Below are positions 14,768 to 22,868 of a stretch of DNA of 64,000 bases, one piece after another. A program made the translations under genes and the position numbers. Numbering within the stretch: the first letter of the stretch is position 1; each line of letters opens with the position of its first letter. The notes under the pieces were generated by a model. It was given only the letters and a program-made list of their open reading frames with translations, did not search any database and was not told the origin of the DNA. Origin of the DNA: Saccharopolyspora phatthalungensis (GTDB taxonomy: Bacteria; Actinomycetota; Actinomycetes; Mycobacteriales; Pseudonocardiaceae); contig NZ_JACHIW010000001.1 of NCBI RefSeq assembly GCF_014203395.1, positions 1,736,001-1,800,000 of the forward strand. The letters are read 5' to 3'.

Positions 14768-16603
14768 GTGAGCACCTACCCCGAGGCGAAGATCCCCGAG
14801 ACGCTGTTCAACGATCCGGAGCGGGAGGCCCGCTGGCGAGCCCGGTTCAGCGCGCCGCGCGTGTCGCTACCGGACTGGGCTCGGGACGCGCCGCAACGCA
14901 GTCTGTACGTCTCGAACTCCAGCGGCACCTGGGAGATCTACGCCTGGGACCGCGACGCGGGCGAGCACCGTCAGGTCACCGACCGTCCACAGGGGACATT
15001 CCACGGCACGCTGTCGGCGGACGGCGGGCAGATCTGGTGGTTCGACGACACCGACGGCGACGAGTTCGGCAGCTGGGTGGTGGAACCCTTCGGTTCCGGC
15101 GAGGGCCGCCCGGGCCTGCCGGGCACCCACCCTGGATACCCGGCCGGGCTCGAACTCGGCGCGTCGGTGATCGGCATGGGGATGTCCACCGACGACGGGG
15201 TGACCGTGTGGGTAGCGCGCGACGACGGCCGCCCGGAGGTGCTCTACCAGCACGAGCAGGACGGTGGGCTGGCCGCCATGTCCTGGGACGAATCGATGGT
15301 GGTGATCTCGCACTCCGAGCACGGCGACAGCCGCCACCCCGCGCTGCGGGTGCTGCGCGTCGACGGCTCCGAGGTCTCCGCGAAGTGGGACGGTCCGGGC
15401 AAGGGCCTGGACGCGCTGGACTTCGCGCCGGTCACCGGCGATCCTCGGCTGCTGGTGCTGCACGAGCGGCGCGGCAAGGAGGAACTGCTGATCTGGGACG
15501 TCGTCGCGGACCGCGAGACCGAGATCAAGCTCGACCTGCCCGGTGAGGTCTCCGCCGACTGGTACCCGGACGGCAAGGCGCTGCTTATCGCGCACACGCA
15601 CCACGCGCGAACCACGATGCACCGCTACGACCTCGCCGAGGACACCCTGACCGAGCTGGCGACGCCGCCGGGCACGGTGGCGGGCGCCTCCGTGCGCCCC
15701 GATCACGCGGTGGAGTACGTGTGGTCCTCGGCGGCGACTCCGTCGCTGGTGCGCACGGTTTCGCGGGACGGCGAGGACCGGGTGCTGCTGACGCCGCCCG
15801 GCGAGCGCGCGCCCGGTTCGGAGGCCGTCACCGACGTGTTCGTGGAGATCCCCTACGGGCCGAACGAGACGGTGCACGCGCTGGTGGCGCGCCCGGCCGA
15901 CGCCGGAGCCGGGCCGTTGCCGACGGTGTTCAGCCTGCACGGCGGGCCGCACGCGGCCGACGAAGACCGGTTCTCCGCCTACCGGGCGGCCTGGCTGGAC
16001 GCCGGGTTCGCCGTGGTGGAAATCAATTACCGGGGTTCGACCGGATACGGCTCGACGTGGCGGGACGCCATCGAGGGCCGACCGGGTCTGACCGAGCTGG
16101 CCGACGTCGCGCGCGTGCATGACTGGGCGATCGACGCCGGGCTGACCACGCCGACGCTCAGCATCGTCGCGGGCGCGTCCTGGGGTGGTTACTTGACGCT
16201 GCTGGCCCTGGGGACGCAGCCGGAGCGTTGGGCCGGCGGGGTCGCCGGAGTGCCGGTGGCCGACTACGTTTCGGCCTACGCCGACGAGATGGAACCGCTG
16301 CGGGCCTACGACCGGGCGTTGTTCGGCGGCTCGCCGGAGGACGTCCCGGAGGTGTACCGGGTGGCTTCGCCGATCACCTACGTGGACGAGGTGCGGGCGC
16401 CGGTGCTGGTGCTGGCCGGGGACAACGATCCGCGCTGCCCGATCCAGCAGATCCTGAACTACCTGGACCGGTTGGGGCAGCGGGAAATCCCGTTCGAGTT
16501 CTACCGCTACGACGCCGGGCACGGCTCGCTGGTGGTGTCGGAAACACTGCGCCAGATCGCGGCCGAGATCCACTTCGCGCGCCGCGCCGTTGGCCTCGGC
16601 TGA
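14768..16603 (+). CDS. S9-family serine peptidase (acyl-peptidase / dipeptidyl-peptidase type)
   Basis: 611 residues from GTG 14768 (MSTYPEAKIPETLFNDPE). About residues 40-345 form a beta-propeller made of WD-like blades; the rest is the alpha/beta-hydrolase domain. The nucleophile lies in GASWGGYL (about 475), the acid in AGDNDPRCP, the histidine in YDAGHGS near the end. S9 enzymes cleave short peptides, often cytoplasmic. No signal peptide. The upstream open frame to 14645 has no supporting features. A second, distantly related S9 peptidase lies at 62025-63848. Confidence 0.85.
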   Translation: MSTYPEAKIPETLFNDPEREARWRARFSAPRVSLPDWARDAPQRSLYVSNSSGTWEIYAWDRDAGEHRQVTDRPQGTFHGTLSADGGQIWWFDDTDGDEFGSWVVEPFGSGEGRPGLPGTHPGYPAGLELGASVIGMGMSTDDGVTVWVARDDGRPEVLYQHEQDGGLAAMSWDESMVVISHSEHGDSRHPALRVLRVDGSEVSAKWDGPGKGLDALDFAPVTGDPRLLVLHERRGKEELLIWDVVADRETEIKLDLPGEVSADWYPDGKALLIAHTHHARTTMHRYDLAEDTLTELATPPGTVAGASVRPDHAVEYVWSSAATPSLVRTVSRDGEDRVLLTPPGERAPGSEAVTDVFVEIPYGPNETVHALVARPADAGAGPLPTVFSLHGGPHAADEDRFSAYRAAWLDAGFAVVEINYRGSTGYGSTWRDAIEGRPGLTELADVARVHDWAIDAGLTTPTLSIVAGASWGGYLTLLALGTQPERWAGGVAGVPVADYVSAYADEMEPLRAYDRALFGGSPEDVPEVYRVASPITYVDEVRAPVLVLAGDNDPRCPIQQILNYLDRLGQREIPFEFYRYDAGHGSLVVSETLRQIAAEIHFARRAVGLG

Positions 16604-16689
16604 GGTGCGCGCGGTTCCGTTGTGAGACCGCAAATCCGGGTGCGGGCGGAGACGAGGCCGGGTGGCGGGCATCTGCGCCCGCCACCGGG

Positions 16690-17181
16690 TCACAGGGCTT
16701 CGGCGCGGACCACGTCCAGGTTGTGGAAGGTCGGCTCCTCGTCGCAGATCGCCCGCATCTTGCGGGAGACGGCATCGATTTCCGGCAACTGCGAGTTGCG
16801 CATCGCCTCTTCGTAGGAGGGGAACTCGACGAATTCGTAGTAGCTGCCCGGCTGCTCGTGGTCCTGGGCGAGCACCGCCCGCGTCGCGGTGCGCTTGCCG
16901 CCGGTGGCTTCCTCCCACTCGTCCAGCAGCCGGTCGAGCTCCGCCCGCTTCCCGGTCTTGAACTCGATGAGCTGCACGAAGCTCATGCCGTCCGCCGCGG
17001 CGGTCTCGTCCACCAGCAGATCCCGGATCTGGGCCCGCAGCTCCGGGGTGTCCTGATGCTGGTGCACCGACACCGCGTGTTCGGTGGCGGCCCGCAGCAC
17101 TTCCTCTTCCTCACCGATGATGGTGAGCGAGCAGTTGATCTCGCTCGGGTACTTGCGGCAGTCCGCTATCTTCCTGGCCAT
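16690..17181 (-). CDS. DUF1059 plus monooxygenase-like small protein
   Basis: 163 residues, start MARKIADCRKYPSEINCSLT; AGGAG seven bases upstream. The first about 55 residues are a DUF1059 domain (CRKYPSE, INCSLTIIGE, AVSVHQHQDTPELR). The second half (MSFVQLIEFKTGKRAELDRL ... YYEFVEFPSYEEAM) looks like the dimeric alpha/beta barrel of the antibiotic-biosynthesis-monooxygenase group. The reaction is unknown. Its start overlaps the 3' end of the methyltransferase gene by 16 bases, so the two are co-translated. Confidence 0.75.
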   Translation of the reverse strand: MARKIADCRKYPSEINCSLTIIGEEEEVLRAATEHAVSVHQHQDTPELRAQIRDLLVDETAAADGMSFVQLIEFKTGKRAELDRLLDEWEEATGGKRTATRAVLAQDHEQPGSYYEFVEFPSYEEAMRNSQLPEIDAVSRKMRAICDEEPTFHNLDVVRAEAL

Positions 17182-17855
17182 AACGGTTCTCCTGTCTTCC
17201 GGATCGGATTGCGCAGCCACGCCAGTTCGCGTCTGTACTGGGGATCCGGGTGGGTGGCGACGCCCTGTACCAGCGGCGCGCGCACATGCGCGGACGGCCA
17301 GTACCAGTCGGCGCGGCGCACCACCAGCCCGGCCCGCTGCACCTGCGCCAGGACCTCGACGTTGAGGCGGCAGCGACGGCAGCCGTGCAGCATCTCCTGG
17401 GCGCGGTCCTGCGCCTGCCCGACGACGCCGGGCGCCCGGGTGTGCTCAAGGAACAGCAGTTGACCGACGGGCCGCAGCACCCGGCAGATCTCGACCAGCG
17501 CGGACTCCGGTTTCGCCGTGCTGCACAATGAGAATCGGCAGACCACCACGTCGAAGGCGCGGTCCGGGAACGGCAGGTTCGCCGGGTCGCCGTCGACGAA
17601 GTCCACGGACAGGTCGGGCCGCTCGCCGCGCAGCTCCGATTTCGCGTCGAGCATGGCGAGATAGCAGACGTGGCGGTAGGCCAGCAGGTCTTCGAGGCGG
17701 AACGCGCCGATGTCCAAGACCCGCCCGGCGGCTCGCTTCCCGGCCAGCACCCGGAAACGCTCAAGCATCTCCTCGGGTGGCAACACACCAGCGCGCTTGT
17801 AGTGGCACGTCACGGTCACGGCCGGGCGGACGGCGTGGACATCGTCCGACGTCAT
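17166..17855 (-). CDS. Class I SAM-dependent methyltransferase
   Basis: 229 residues from ATG 17855 (MTSDDVHAVRPAVTV); a GTG at 17870 is possible. The Rossmann pattern is recognisable: RVLDIGAFRLED (motif I), DGDPANLPFPDRAFDVVVC (motifs II-III), VLRPVGQLLFLEHTRAPG (post-motif). Motif I lacks the usual GxGxG, so cofactor binding may be altered. The VLRPVGQLLFLEH type occurs in small-molecule and menaquinone-type methyltransferases. Substrate unknown. It lies on the same strand as the ABC exporter and overlaps the DUF1059 gene. Confidence 0.75.
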   Translation of the reverse strand: MTSDDVHAVRPAVTVTCHYKRAGVLPPEEMLERFRVLAGKRAAGRVLDIGAFRLEDLLAYRHVCYLAMLDAKSELRGERPDLSVDFVDGDPANLPFPDRAFDVVVCRFSLCSTAKPESALVEICRVLRPVGQLLFLEHTRAPGVVGQAQDRAQEMLHGCRRCRLNVEVLAQVQRAGLVVRRADWYWPSAHVRAPLVQGVATHPDPQYRRELAWLRNPIRKTGEPLWPGR

Positions 17856-18023
17856 GGCCGAAGGATGCACACCCCCCGGCGTGCCCGCCAGGGGCTTCCG
17901 GCCCGAGGGCCGTCATTTCGCGAATGCCCGCGCTGGTGATCAAGGATGGTCCAGTTGGCATGCGGTGGCGCTTCAACGGCCGGTCGGGTCATGCTCCGCG
18001 AAGGCCGCGAGCGCGCGGGGGCA

Positions 18024-19934
18024 CTAGATCGGGACCCACGGGCGTAGCTGCCGAACGGTCGGCGTCTCGTCGGGCCCGAACAGCTCGCCGGAGAAGCCTC
18101 GATGGGGCTGTTCCCGACGGTTTTGGACACTGGCCGGGGTGCGCCCGAGGGGAGCCGGGGGTTCGGACTTCCGCCCGTGCAGCTTCGCGTAGTGGCCGCC
18201 GCCCGCCAACAGTTGCCGGTGCGATCCCTGCTCGATGACCCGCCCGCCGGAAACCACGACGATCCGATCCGCCTCCGCCGCAAGGTCCAGATCATGGCTG
18301 ATCAGGATGGTGGTGCGGGACCGGGCCAGACGGCGCAGCGGGTCGAGCACCCGGCGCGTTGAAGCGAAGTCCAGCCCGTTGGTGGGCTCGTCGAGCACCA
18401 GCACCGGCGCGCGACGCAGGATCGCCCGGGCGATCGCGATCCGCCGCCGTTGCCCACCGGACAGCAACGCCCCTCGCTCACCGAGGATCGTGTCGTAGCC
18501 CTCCGGCAGCCCGCGGATGAACTCGTCGGCGTCCGCTTCCCGCGCGGCTGCGACTATCTCGGCGCGAGTGGCGGTCGGTACGCCGAAGGCGATGTTGTCC
18601 GCGACCGTGCTGTGCAAGACCGCGACCTCTTGCGGTACGAGCGTGATCGTGTCGCGGAGGGTCTGCAGCGGGAGTTCGGAGAGGTTCACGTCGTCGACCA
18701 CCAGCCGCCCAGCCGCCGGGTCGTAGAACCGCAGCAGCAGTTTGGTCAGCGTGGATTTGCCCGCCCCGCTGGGCCCGGTGATCATGACGAACTCGCCGGG
18801 CCGGACCTGCAGGTCGAAGTCCACCAGCGCCGCACGATCGGCACCCGGGTACCGGAATCCGACGCGCTCGAAGCGAATTCCCCGGTGCCGGTCGGCGGGC
18901 GGCTGCCTGCGGCCGTCGTCGGTCACGGCCGGTCGGTGATCCAGCATCTCGATCAACCGCTCCGCGGCGGCCCGCGCGGCGGTCACCGTCATGGTGATCT
19001 GCCCGAGGTTCTGCAGCGGCGGGTAGAGGTAGCCGAGGTATGCGGCGAACGCCATGAGCCCGCCGATCGTGATGCGCTGCGCCGAGATCTCCCAGATGCC
19101 GAGGCCAATCACCAGCAGGATACAAATGGTTTCGACCACGGTGACCAGCGGCGCGTACAGCACGGAGAGCCGCGCTTCGGCGAGCTTGGCGCGAAACCAG
19201 CGCAAGGACTGGGCGTGCAGCTTCGCGAGCTGCCGCTCCTGCTGGTTGTACGCCTGCACCAACTCGATGTTGGACAGCCCTTCCTCAACCACGGTGCTGA
19301 TCGCCCCGTTGGCCGCCCGCTCCTCGGTCGAGACGGCCCTGAGCTGCTTCGAGAACTTCCTGGCGACCGCCCAGAAAACCGGGGCGAGCGCGAAGGAGAG
19401 CAGCGCCAGATCCCAACGCAGGTACAGCGCCGCGCCCGCGTACAGAATGACGCTCACCAGTACGGTGACCGTTTCGAGAATTCCCGAGACGACCAGCCTT
19501 TCGACCGCTTCGACATCCCCGGAAAAACGCGCTATCAAATCACCCGACTTGTGCCGGGCGAAAAAATGCGGTGGCATCTTCTGCACGTGTTCGAATACGT
19601 GCGCGCGGAGGCGGAGCAGGAACGTCTCCGCGATTTTCGCCGACAGGAATCCGCCGCAGAAGGAGGCGATGGCACCCATGACCGCGATGCCCAGCCAGGC
19701 CGCCGCGGGCGCCCAGAAAGCGGCGAGCTCACCGGTCACCAACGCATCATCGGTGAGCACCATGAACATCCAGATCGCCGCGGTGTCCATCAACGCGGAC
19801 ACCACTAGCAGGGTTCCGGCCAGCAACAACGCGGCCCGATTCCGGCGCAGGAACGGCCAGAACCGACGGAACAACTCGCGCACCCCCACAACGAACTCCC
19901 TACGGCCGACGGGAGAGCCGACGACGAGGGGCAT
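18024..19934 (-). CDS. ABC exporter, fused membrane and ATPase domains
   Basis: 636 residues, ATG with GGAGG seven bases upstream. Six membrane helices (about 28-330) are fused to an ATPase: Walker A GPSGAGKST, signature LSGGQ, Walker B VLVLDEP, switch histidine ISHD. It works as a dimer and exports lipids, peptides or drugs. The C-terminal extension of about 50 residues is Pro/Arg-rich and unusual. No peptidase C39 domain is present. It begins 19 bases after the second microprotein gene, so all three genes are likely one transcript and the peptides are candidate cargo. Confidence 0.88.
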   Translation of the reverse strand: MPLVVGSPVGRREFVVGVRELFRRFWPFLRRNRAALLLAGTLLVVSALMDTAAIWMFMVLTDDALVTGELAAFWAPAAAWLGIAVMGAIASFCGGFLSAKIAETFLLRLRAHVFEHVQKMPPHFFARHKSGDLIARFSGDVEAVERLVVSGILETVTVLVSVILYAGAALYLRWDLALLSFALAPVFWAVARKFSKQLRAVSTEERAANGAISTVVEEGLSNIELVQAYNQQERQLAKLHAQSLRWFRAKLAEARLSVLYAPLVTVVETICILLVIGLGIWEISAQRITIGGLMAFAAYLGYLYPPLQNLGQITMTVTAARAAAERLIEMLDHRPAVTDDGRRQPPADRHRGIRFERVGFRYPGADRAALVDFDLQVRPGEFVMITGPSGAGKSTLTKLLLRFYDPAAGRLVVDDVNLSELPLQTLRDTITLVPQEVAVLHSTVADNIAFGVPTATRAEIVAAAREADADEFIRGLPEGYDTILGERGALLSGGQRRRIAIARAILRRAPVLVLDEPTNGLDFASTRRVLDPLRRLARSRTTILISHDLDLAAEADRIVVVSGGRVIEQGSHRQLLAGGGHYAKLHGRKSEPPAPLGRTPASVQNRREQPHRGFSGELFGPDETPTVRQLRPWVPI

Positions 19935-19953
19935 CGCCGACCCTCCCGTTCAG

Positions 19954-20043
19954 TCACTTGTGCCGGGCCGGAACCGGCTGCGGCTTCGGGCGCTGCCGGG
20001 TCTGGTGCCGTGGCTTGCCTGGCACGGGATTCGAGAAACCCAT
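19954..20043 (-). CDS. Microprotein B (29 residues, MGF..PVPGK family)
   Basis: Starts MGFSNPVPGKPRHQTRQRPK and ends PVPARHK. The second of two adjacent ATGs is chosen: AGGAGG lies five bases before it. Strongly basic, Pro/Gln/Arg-rich, no Cys, no hydrophobic segment. The first ten residues match microprotein A at eight of ten positions; the rest has diverged, the pattern of a conserved leader and a variable part. It is followed after 19 bases by the exporter gene. Function unknown; a secreted peptide or a modified-peptide precursor is inferred from context only. Confidence 0.65.
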   Translation of the reverse strand: MGFSNPVPGKPRHQTRQRPKPQPVPARHK

Positions 20044-20077
20044 CATTTCCTCCTCGTCGATGCGGAATTAGCTGGAA

Positions 20078-20185
20078 TCACTGCCGCGGCGCGGGCGCGG
20101 GAATGCCCGGCTGCCGCAGACGCTCGCCCCGACGGCACCGATGGCCGTGCTGGTGCTTACCCGGAACAGGAATCGGGAAACCCAT
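20078..20185 (-). CDS. Microprotein A (35 residues, MGF..PVPGK family)
   Basis: Starts MGFPIPVPGKHQHGHRCRRG and ends PAPAPRQ. A full AGGAGG site lies five bases before the ATG, within an A-rich stretch (GGAGGAAAAAATG). Basic and Pro-rich, with one Cys and three His close together. Shares MGF-x-x-PVPGK with microprotein B, 34 bases downstream. The upstream 196 bases (20186-20381) hold no gene and probably the promoter. Two neighbouring paralogous micro-ORFs with near-perfect ribosome sites are unlikely by chance. Confidence 0.65.
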   Translation of the reverse strand: MGFPIPVPGKHQHGHRCRRGERLRQPGIPAPAPRQ

Positions 20186-20381
20186 TTTTTCCTCCTGTTT
20201 GATCGATGTTCTTCCGTCGCCTTTCCGGCGGCGACACCAGCCAACCTAATCGGACCCGGCGCGCAATTTCGACGTGAGCTCCCGCAGAATTCGCTGGACG
20301 TTCCCTGAACGGTCGCGGGGCGCAGCGACGGAAATGAAATTCCCAGCACATTCGCAGGCGGTGCTGAGCTCTGGCCGAGCC

Positions 20382-20570
20382 TCAGTCGGTATCCCGTGCG
20401 GGCGGCGGGAGCACTTCACCGTGCAGGATCCACGTGTCGTCGCGGCGGACCCAGTGCAGCGGCGCGGGTTTCGGCGGCCAGGCCAGCAGGTGGCGGTCGG
20501 ACAGCTCGTTCATCCTCCGCACGTAATCGACCAGCGCGTGCAGCGCGCGCGACCAACTCCAGGTCCGCAT
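20382..20570 (-). CDS. Small protein of unknown function (62 residues)
   Basis: Starts MRTWSWSRALHALVDYVRRM; GGTGAGG lies five bases before ATG. An N-terminal helix, then a Trp/Pro-rich part (LLAWPPKPAPLHWVRRDDTW) ending PPPARDTD. No known domain is recognised. It follows the acetyltransferase remnant after 7 bases and precedes the microprotein pair on the same strand. Confidence 0.55.
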   Translation of the reverse strand: MRTWSWSRALHALVDYVRRMNELSDRHLLAWPPKPAPLHWVRRDDTWILHGEVLPPPARDTD

Positions 20571-20577
20571 GTGGCCC

Positions 20578-20799
20578 TCACCTCAGTTCGAGGTCGTATC
20601 TCAGCTCGTCGGGCCGGTGCCCCCACTGCCGGACGGAATTCCGCTCGGTGCAAGGGAATCCGACCTCTAGGTATAGCCGGGCGGCGGCCTCCAGCGGGTC
20701 GGCCGTCCACAATTTCACCCGCTCGAACCCTCGGCGGCGCGCATGATCGAGCAGCGCGTGCAACAGCGTCCGGGCGAATGGACTGTTCGCGCCGGCTCC
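20578..20799 (-). pseudogene. GNAT acetyltransferase, C-terminal remnant
   Basis: Only the last about 73 residues of a GNAT protein are left: GANSPFARTLLHALLDHAR, then VKLWTADPLEAAARLYLEVG and the end QWGHRPDELRYDLELR, typical of the GNAT half of MarR-GNAT fusions. The acetyl-CoA-binding N-terminal part is missing; the sequence upstream now belongs to the reductase gene on the other strand. A start at 20763 would give 61 residues without a complete fold. Confidence 0.65.
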
Positions 20800-20861
20800 C
20801 AGATGATGAGATGACTTTGGGCATCGGAATATCTCGTTCCGCCGCGGTGTCGATCCCGGTT

Positions 20862-21926
20862 GTGAGCCACCTTTTCGAACCGATCAAGCTGCGCGACGTC
20901 GTCATCCGCAACCGCGCGTGGGTATCGCCGATGTGCCAGTACTCGGCGGTCGACGGCCTGCCCAACGACTGGCACCTGGTGCACCTCGGCCAGTTCGCCA
21001 CCGGTGGCGCCGGGCTGATCATCAGCGAGGCGACCGCAGTGGTCCCGGAAGGCCGGATCAGCCCGCAGGACACCGGTCTGTGGAACGACGACCAGGTCGC
21101 GGCATGGCGACGCATCAACGACTTCCTCCACGAGCAGGGTGCCGCGACCGGTGTGCAGCTCGCGCATGCCGGGCGCAAAGCGTCGACGACGCCGCCCTGG
21201 GAAGGCGGCCAGGCGGTGCCGGCATCCGACGGCGGCTGGGACACGGTCAGCTCGACCGGCAACGCCTTCGGCAACCTGGCCGCGCCGCGTGCGTTGACCG
21301 AAACCGAGGTCGCCAAACTGCCCGAGCAGTTCGCCGCGGCCGCGCGGCGGGCCGAAGCCGCGGGCTTCGACGTCGTCGAGCTGCACTTCGCGCACGGCTA
21401 CCTGGCGCACCAGTTCTACTCCCCGCTGGTCAACGACCGGACCGACCGCTACGGCGGCGACTTCGACAACCGGGTGCGGGCTCCGCTGGAGATCACCGAA
21501 GCGGTTCGCGCGGCGTGGCCCGCGGACCGGCCGCTGATCGCCCGCCTGTCCGCGACCGACTGGGTCGACGGCGGGTGGACCGGGGACGACTCGGTGCGGT
21601 TGGCGCGGCTGCTGGCCGAGCGCGGGGTGGATCTCGTGGACGCCTCCACCGGCGGCGCGGTGCCCAAGGCGGACATCCCGATCGGAGCCGGTTATCAGGT
21701 GCGATTCGCGCGGCGGATCCGCGCCGAGGCGGACCTGCCGACCGCGGCGGTCGGTCTGATCACTTCGCCGGAGCAGGCCGAGGAGATCGTCTCGTCCGGT
21801 TCGGCAGACGCGGTACTGCTCGGCCGGGAACTGCTGCGCGACCCGCATTGGCCGCTGCGCGCCGCCGACCGCCTGCACGCGGACAACATCTGGCCCAAGC
21901 AATACGAACGCGCCCGCCGGATCTGA
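20862..21926 (+). CDS. Old yellow enzyme-family NADPH:flavin oxidoreductase (YqjM-like)
   Basis: 354 residues from GTG 20862 (MSHLFEPIKLRDVVIRNRAW), the usual start of the YqjM class; an ATG at 20811 adds unsupported residues. FMN-dependent TIM barrel reducing activated C=C bonds of unsaturated carbonyls. Family marks: SPMCQYSA (the Cys typical of the thermophilic-like class), QLAHAGRKA (substrate-binding His), FDVVELHFAHGYLAHQFYSP, and RYGGDFDNR. Single gene. Confidence 0.9.
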   Translation: MSHLFEPIKLRDVVIRNRAWVSPMCQYSAVDGLPNDWHLVHLGQFATGGAGLIISEATAVVPEGRISPQDTGLWNDDQVAAWRRINDFLHEQGAATGVQLAHAGRKASTTPPWEGGQAVPASDGGWDTVSSTGNAFGNLAAPRALTETEVAKLPEQFAAAARRAEAAGFDVVELHFAHGYLAHQFYSPLVNDRTDRYGGDFDNRVRAPLEITEAVRAAWPADRPLIARLSATDWVDGGWTGDDSVRLARLLAERGVDLVDASTGGAVPKADIPIGAGYQVRFARRIRAEADLPTAAVGLITSPEQAEEIVSSGSADAVLLGRELLRDPHWPLRAADRLHADNIWPKQYERARRI

Positions 21927-22010
21927 CCGCCACGGTCACCACAAGAACACCGCTGCGGTAACGGTTCGTGCCGGTGCGCGGATCAGAGTTGTTCCTTGCC
22001 GTTTCCAGAC

Positions 22011-22133
22011 GGATCCCAGATCGAGGTAGGTACGGTCGAGCGCTACGTGGCGGCCCTAGGCGGACGCCTGCGGCTTGTGGCCGATTTCGACGACCACGAC
22101 GTAACCTTCTCGATGAACGAGCTCGATCGCTGA
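22011..22133 (+). pseudogene. XRE-family helix-turn-helix protein, C-terminal remnant
   Basis: The frame reads IEVGTVERYVAALGGRLRLV ADF and on to NELDR-stop, matching the conserved end of HigA/XRE-type regulators (usually TLxRYxxALGGRLxLVxDF). No helix-turn-helix or start codon with a ribosome site precedes it. The rest of the 21927-22255 gap shows only the hairpin below. Confidence 0.5.
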
Positions 22134-22212
22134 CGCCGACGCCCGCGCCGCAGGCTAAACCGACGAGTCAGCGCACCCCGTCCTGCTTACCGGACTGAGC
22201 TGTCGGGATCAC

Positions 22213-22245
22213 GGGGGCCGCTGTCCCGTGGGAACGGCGGCCCCC
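22213..22245. terminator. Terminator hairpin downstream of dps
   Basis: GGGGGCCGC (22213-22221) pairs with GCGGCCCCC (22237-22245) across a 15-base loop, 10 bases after the dps stop on the minus strand. There is no T run, as is common in this phylum. Confidence 0.6.
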
Positions 22246-22255
22246 GGATGGCGGC

Positions 22256-22756
22256 TCAGGCCGCCGCGAGTTGCGCCTGCCACATCCAGTGCGCCTTCTC
22301 CATCTCGCGGGAGATGCCGATCAGTAGGTCCTGCGAGACGAGGTCAGTCTTGTCGGTCTCGTCGATGCGGGCCCGGAGCCGACGGAGCAGCTCCGCCAGG
22401 GCCTGCACGACCGCCTCGATTACCTCGTGGTCGCTGCGCCAGTCCGGATCGAACTTCGGCAATCCGGAGCCTTCCGCAACGGTCGCGGCACGCCCGTCCG
22501 GCGAGATGCCGATGGCGGCAGCCCGCTCGGCAACGTCATCGGCGAAGCCGCGCGCTTTCGCGACCAGTTCGTCCAGCTGAAGGTGCACGTCGCGGAAGAA
22601 ATTGCCGACGACGTTCCAGTGCGCCTGCTTGGCCATCAGGTGCAGGTCAATCAGGTCGAGCAGCGTGCCCTGCAGGATCTTGCCGGTGATCTCCCGGTCC
22701 TGATCGCCCAACGGGCTGCTGATCGGAGCCTTCTTCGAAGCCGTTTTCTGGGCCAC
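22256..22756 (-). CDS. dps: Dps-family ferritin-like DNA-binding protein
   Basis: 166 residues, GTG with AGGAGG seven bases upstream. Dodecameric protein that oxidises and stores iron and protects DNA under stress. Ferroxidase residues are visible in DLHLMAKQAHWNVVG (His) and FFRDVHLQLDELV (Asp/Glu). A Lys-containing N-terminal tail (QKTASKKAP) may bind DNA. The C-terminus EKAHWMWQAQLAAA is typical for actinobacterial Dps. Monocistronic by its flanking hairpin and upstream gap. Confidence 0.92.
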   Translation of the reverse strand: MAQKTASKKAPISSPLGDQDREITGKILQGTLLDLIDLHLMAKQAHWNVVGNFFRDVHLQLDELVAKARGFADDVAERAAAIGISPDGRAATVAEGSGLPKFDPDWRSDHEVIEAVVQALAELLRRLRARIDETDKTDLVSQDLLIGISREMEKAHWMWQAQLAAA

Positions 22757-22868
22757 GGTGCTACCTCCTCAACCGAGAGCAGATCCTTTCGACTTCCTGG
22801 GAAGTACCCGCGCGGGTCGAAGCACTACACATCGAACACGCACAGTGGTCGCGTCGGCCTCGGACGGG

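Noticed and set aside
14867..16918. 683-codon leftward open frame antisense to the S9 peptidase gene
   Set aside because: Codon composition is the mirror of the peptidase gene, no domain is recognisable and no ribosome site exists. Long antisense frames are normal in GC-rich DNA; the same applies to those opposite asd, katA, leuA and the glycosyltransferase gene.
17166..20185. Lanthipeptide or lasso peptide cluster
   Set aside because: No LanB/LanC/LanM, asparagine synthetase-like cyclase or RRE-protease is present, and the microproteins lack the Ser/Thr/Cys-rich cores needed.
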